DNA from: Bacteroidales bacterium UBA714
GTDB lineage: Bacteria; Bacteroidota; Bacteroidia; Bacteroidales; UBA932
Direction: 5' to 3'
NCBI GenBank assembly: GCA_002298075.1
Contig: DBLW01000012.1
Location: 1-6,456, forward strand
DNA length: 6,456 nt
Shown: piece by piece, positions 5,969 to 6,456 of the stretch
How the letters are laid out: every line of letters starts with the position of its first letter
Position numbering within the stretch: the first letter of the stretch is position 1
Position numbers and translations under genes: made by a program
The notes under the pieces: generated by a model
Told to the model about the DNA's origin: nothing
Database searches by the model: none
What the model saw: the letters and a program-made list of their open reading frames with translations, nothing else

Positions 5969-6445
5969 ATGGACATAAGAATCGGTAACGGATACGACGT
6001 ACACGCCTTGGCTGAAGGCCTCCCATTATGGCTTGGCGGCGTGAAAATAGACAGCCCGACAGGGTGTATAGCCCACTCTGACGGCGATGTCGCCATTCAC
6101 GCCCTTTGCGACGCCCTGCTCGGAGCTTTGGCCCTTGGTGACATCGGCAAGCATTTCCCGGACACGTCAGAAGAATTCAAAGGCATAGACAGCAAATTGC
6201 TGCTGAAGCGCACAATGGACCTTGTCAAGTCCGAAGGCTGGTCAGTAAGCAATGTTGACATCACGATAGCCATGCAGCGCCCCAAATTGGCGCCTTACAT
6301 AATACCCATGCGTGAGTGCGTCGCTGATGTAATGGGCATCGGGGCGGACAGGGTGTCAGTCAAAGCGACCACTACGGAGAAGCTCGGCTTTGTCGGCCGG
6401 GGAGAAGGATGCGAGGTCTATGCCGTCGCACTTCTTGTAAAATGA
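5969..6445 (+). CDS. ispF: 2-C-methyl-D-erythritol 2,4-cyclodiphosphate synthase IspF
   Basis: A 158-residue enzyme of the MEP (non-mevalonate) isoprenoid pathway. It converts CDP-methylerythritol 2-phosphate into the cyclic diphosphate with release of CMP, in the cytosol and normally as a trimer. All key residues are visible: the divalent-metal ligands D10 and H12 in YDVHA and H44 in HSDGDVAIHALCDALLG (36-52), D58 and D65 in GDIGKHFPDT, and KATTTEKLGFVGRGEG (132-147), which holds the CDP-contacting Thr and Glu residues. Length is typical and complete. It has its own promoter, divergent from the mutL cluster, and no Shine-Dalgarno sequence. The stop TGA is embedded in ATGA, so a downstream gene may start within it. 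Confidence 0.97.
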   Translation: MDIRIGNGYDVHALAEGLPLWLGGVKIDSPTGCIAHSDGDVAIHALCDALLGALALGDIGKHFPDTSEEFKGIDSKLLLKRTMDLVKSEGWSVSNVDITIAMQRPKLAPYIIPMRECVADVMGIGADRVSVKATTTEKLGFVGRGEGCEVYAVALLVK

Positions 6446-6456
6446 CACTTATTTCC
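6442..6456 (+). CDS. Possible start of a downstream gene, cut by the window end
   Basis: ATGACACTTATTTCC begins with an ATG that overlaps the ispF TGA by 4 nt (ATGA), the usual layout for translational coupling. Only five codons (MTLIS) are inside the window, so neither its reality nor its function can be judged. Confidence 0.25.

Noticed and set aside
1..6456. Search for tRNA genes, IS elements, CRISPR arrays, att sites, toxin-antitoxin or defence genes
   Set aside because: No cloverleaf, transposase, spaced direct repeats or related protein motifs were found; every recognised gene is a core or conserved chromosomal gene.

Overview
The window looks like ordinary chromosomal DNA from a member of the Bacteroidota, most likely a Bacteroidales gut-type anaerobe. 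Three things point there. The promoters fit the Bacteroidota -7 consensus TAnnTTTG. Most genes lack a convincing Shine-Dalgarno sequence and have short A/T-rich leaders. The gene order mutL, rhomboid protease, membrane-anchored endonuclease/exonuclease/phosphatase (EEP) protein is one I associate with this phylum. I cannot fix the genus from sequence alone.

Layout. Positions 1-354 hold no gene I can support: AT-rich flanks surround a G+C-rich patch (about 91-220) with several short inverted repeats. rsmE (386-1108, +) follows its own promoter. It converges on a five-gene minus-strand cluster that reads from 5886 down to 1137: a 98-residue tail-anchored protein, mutL, a rhomboid protease, an EEP-domain membrane protein, and a single-domain threonylcarbamoyl-AMP synthase (tsaC type). 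Gaps in the cluster are 11, 6, 40 and 22 nt, so one transcript is likely. Its promoter lies back to back with the promoter of ispF (5969-6445, +), and the two -7 boxes are 12 bp apart. The last bases (from 6442) may start another gene that overlaps the ispF stop.

Functions. rsmE and tsaC act on the translation apparatus (16S rRNA m3U1498; tRNA t6A37). mutL is DNA mismatch repair. ispF belongs to the MEP isoprenoid pathway. The rhomboid, EEP and 98-residue proteins are membrane proteins of unknown cellular role that travel with mutL.

I see no phage, transposon, CRISPR, toxin-antitoxin or defence system here. The points most worth a second look are the mutL-linked membrane gene set, the missing endonuclease motifs in MutL, an apparent insertion in the TsaC-type protein, and the unexplained G+C-rich patch at the left end.
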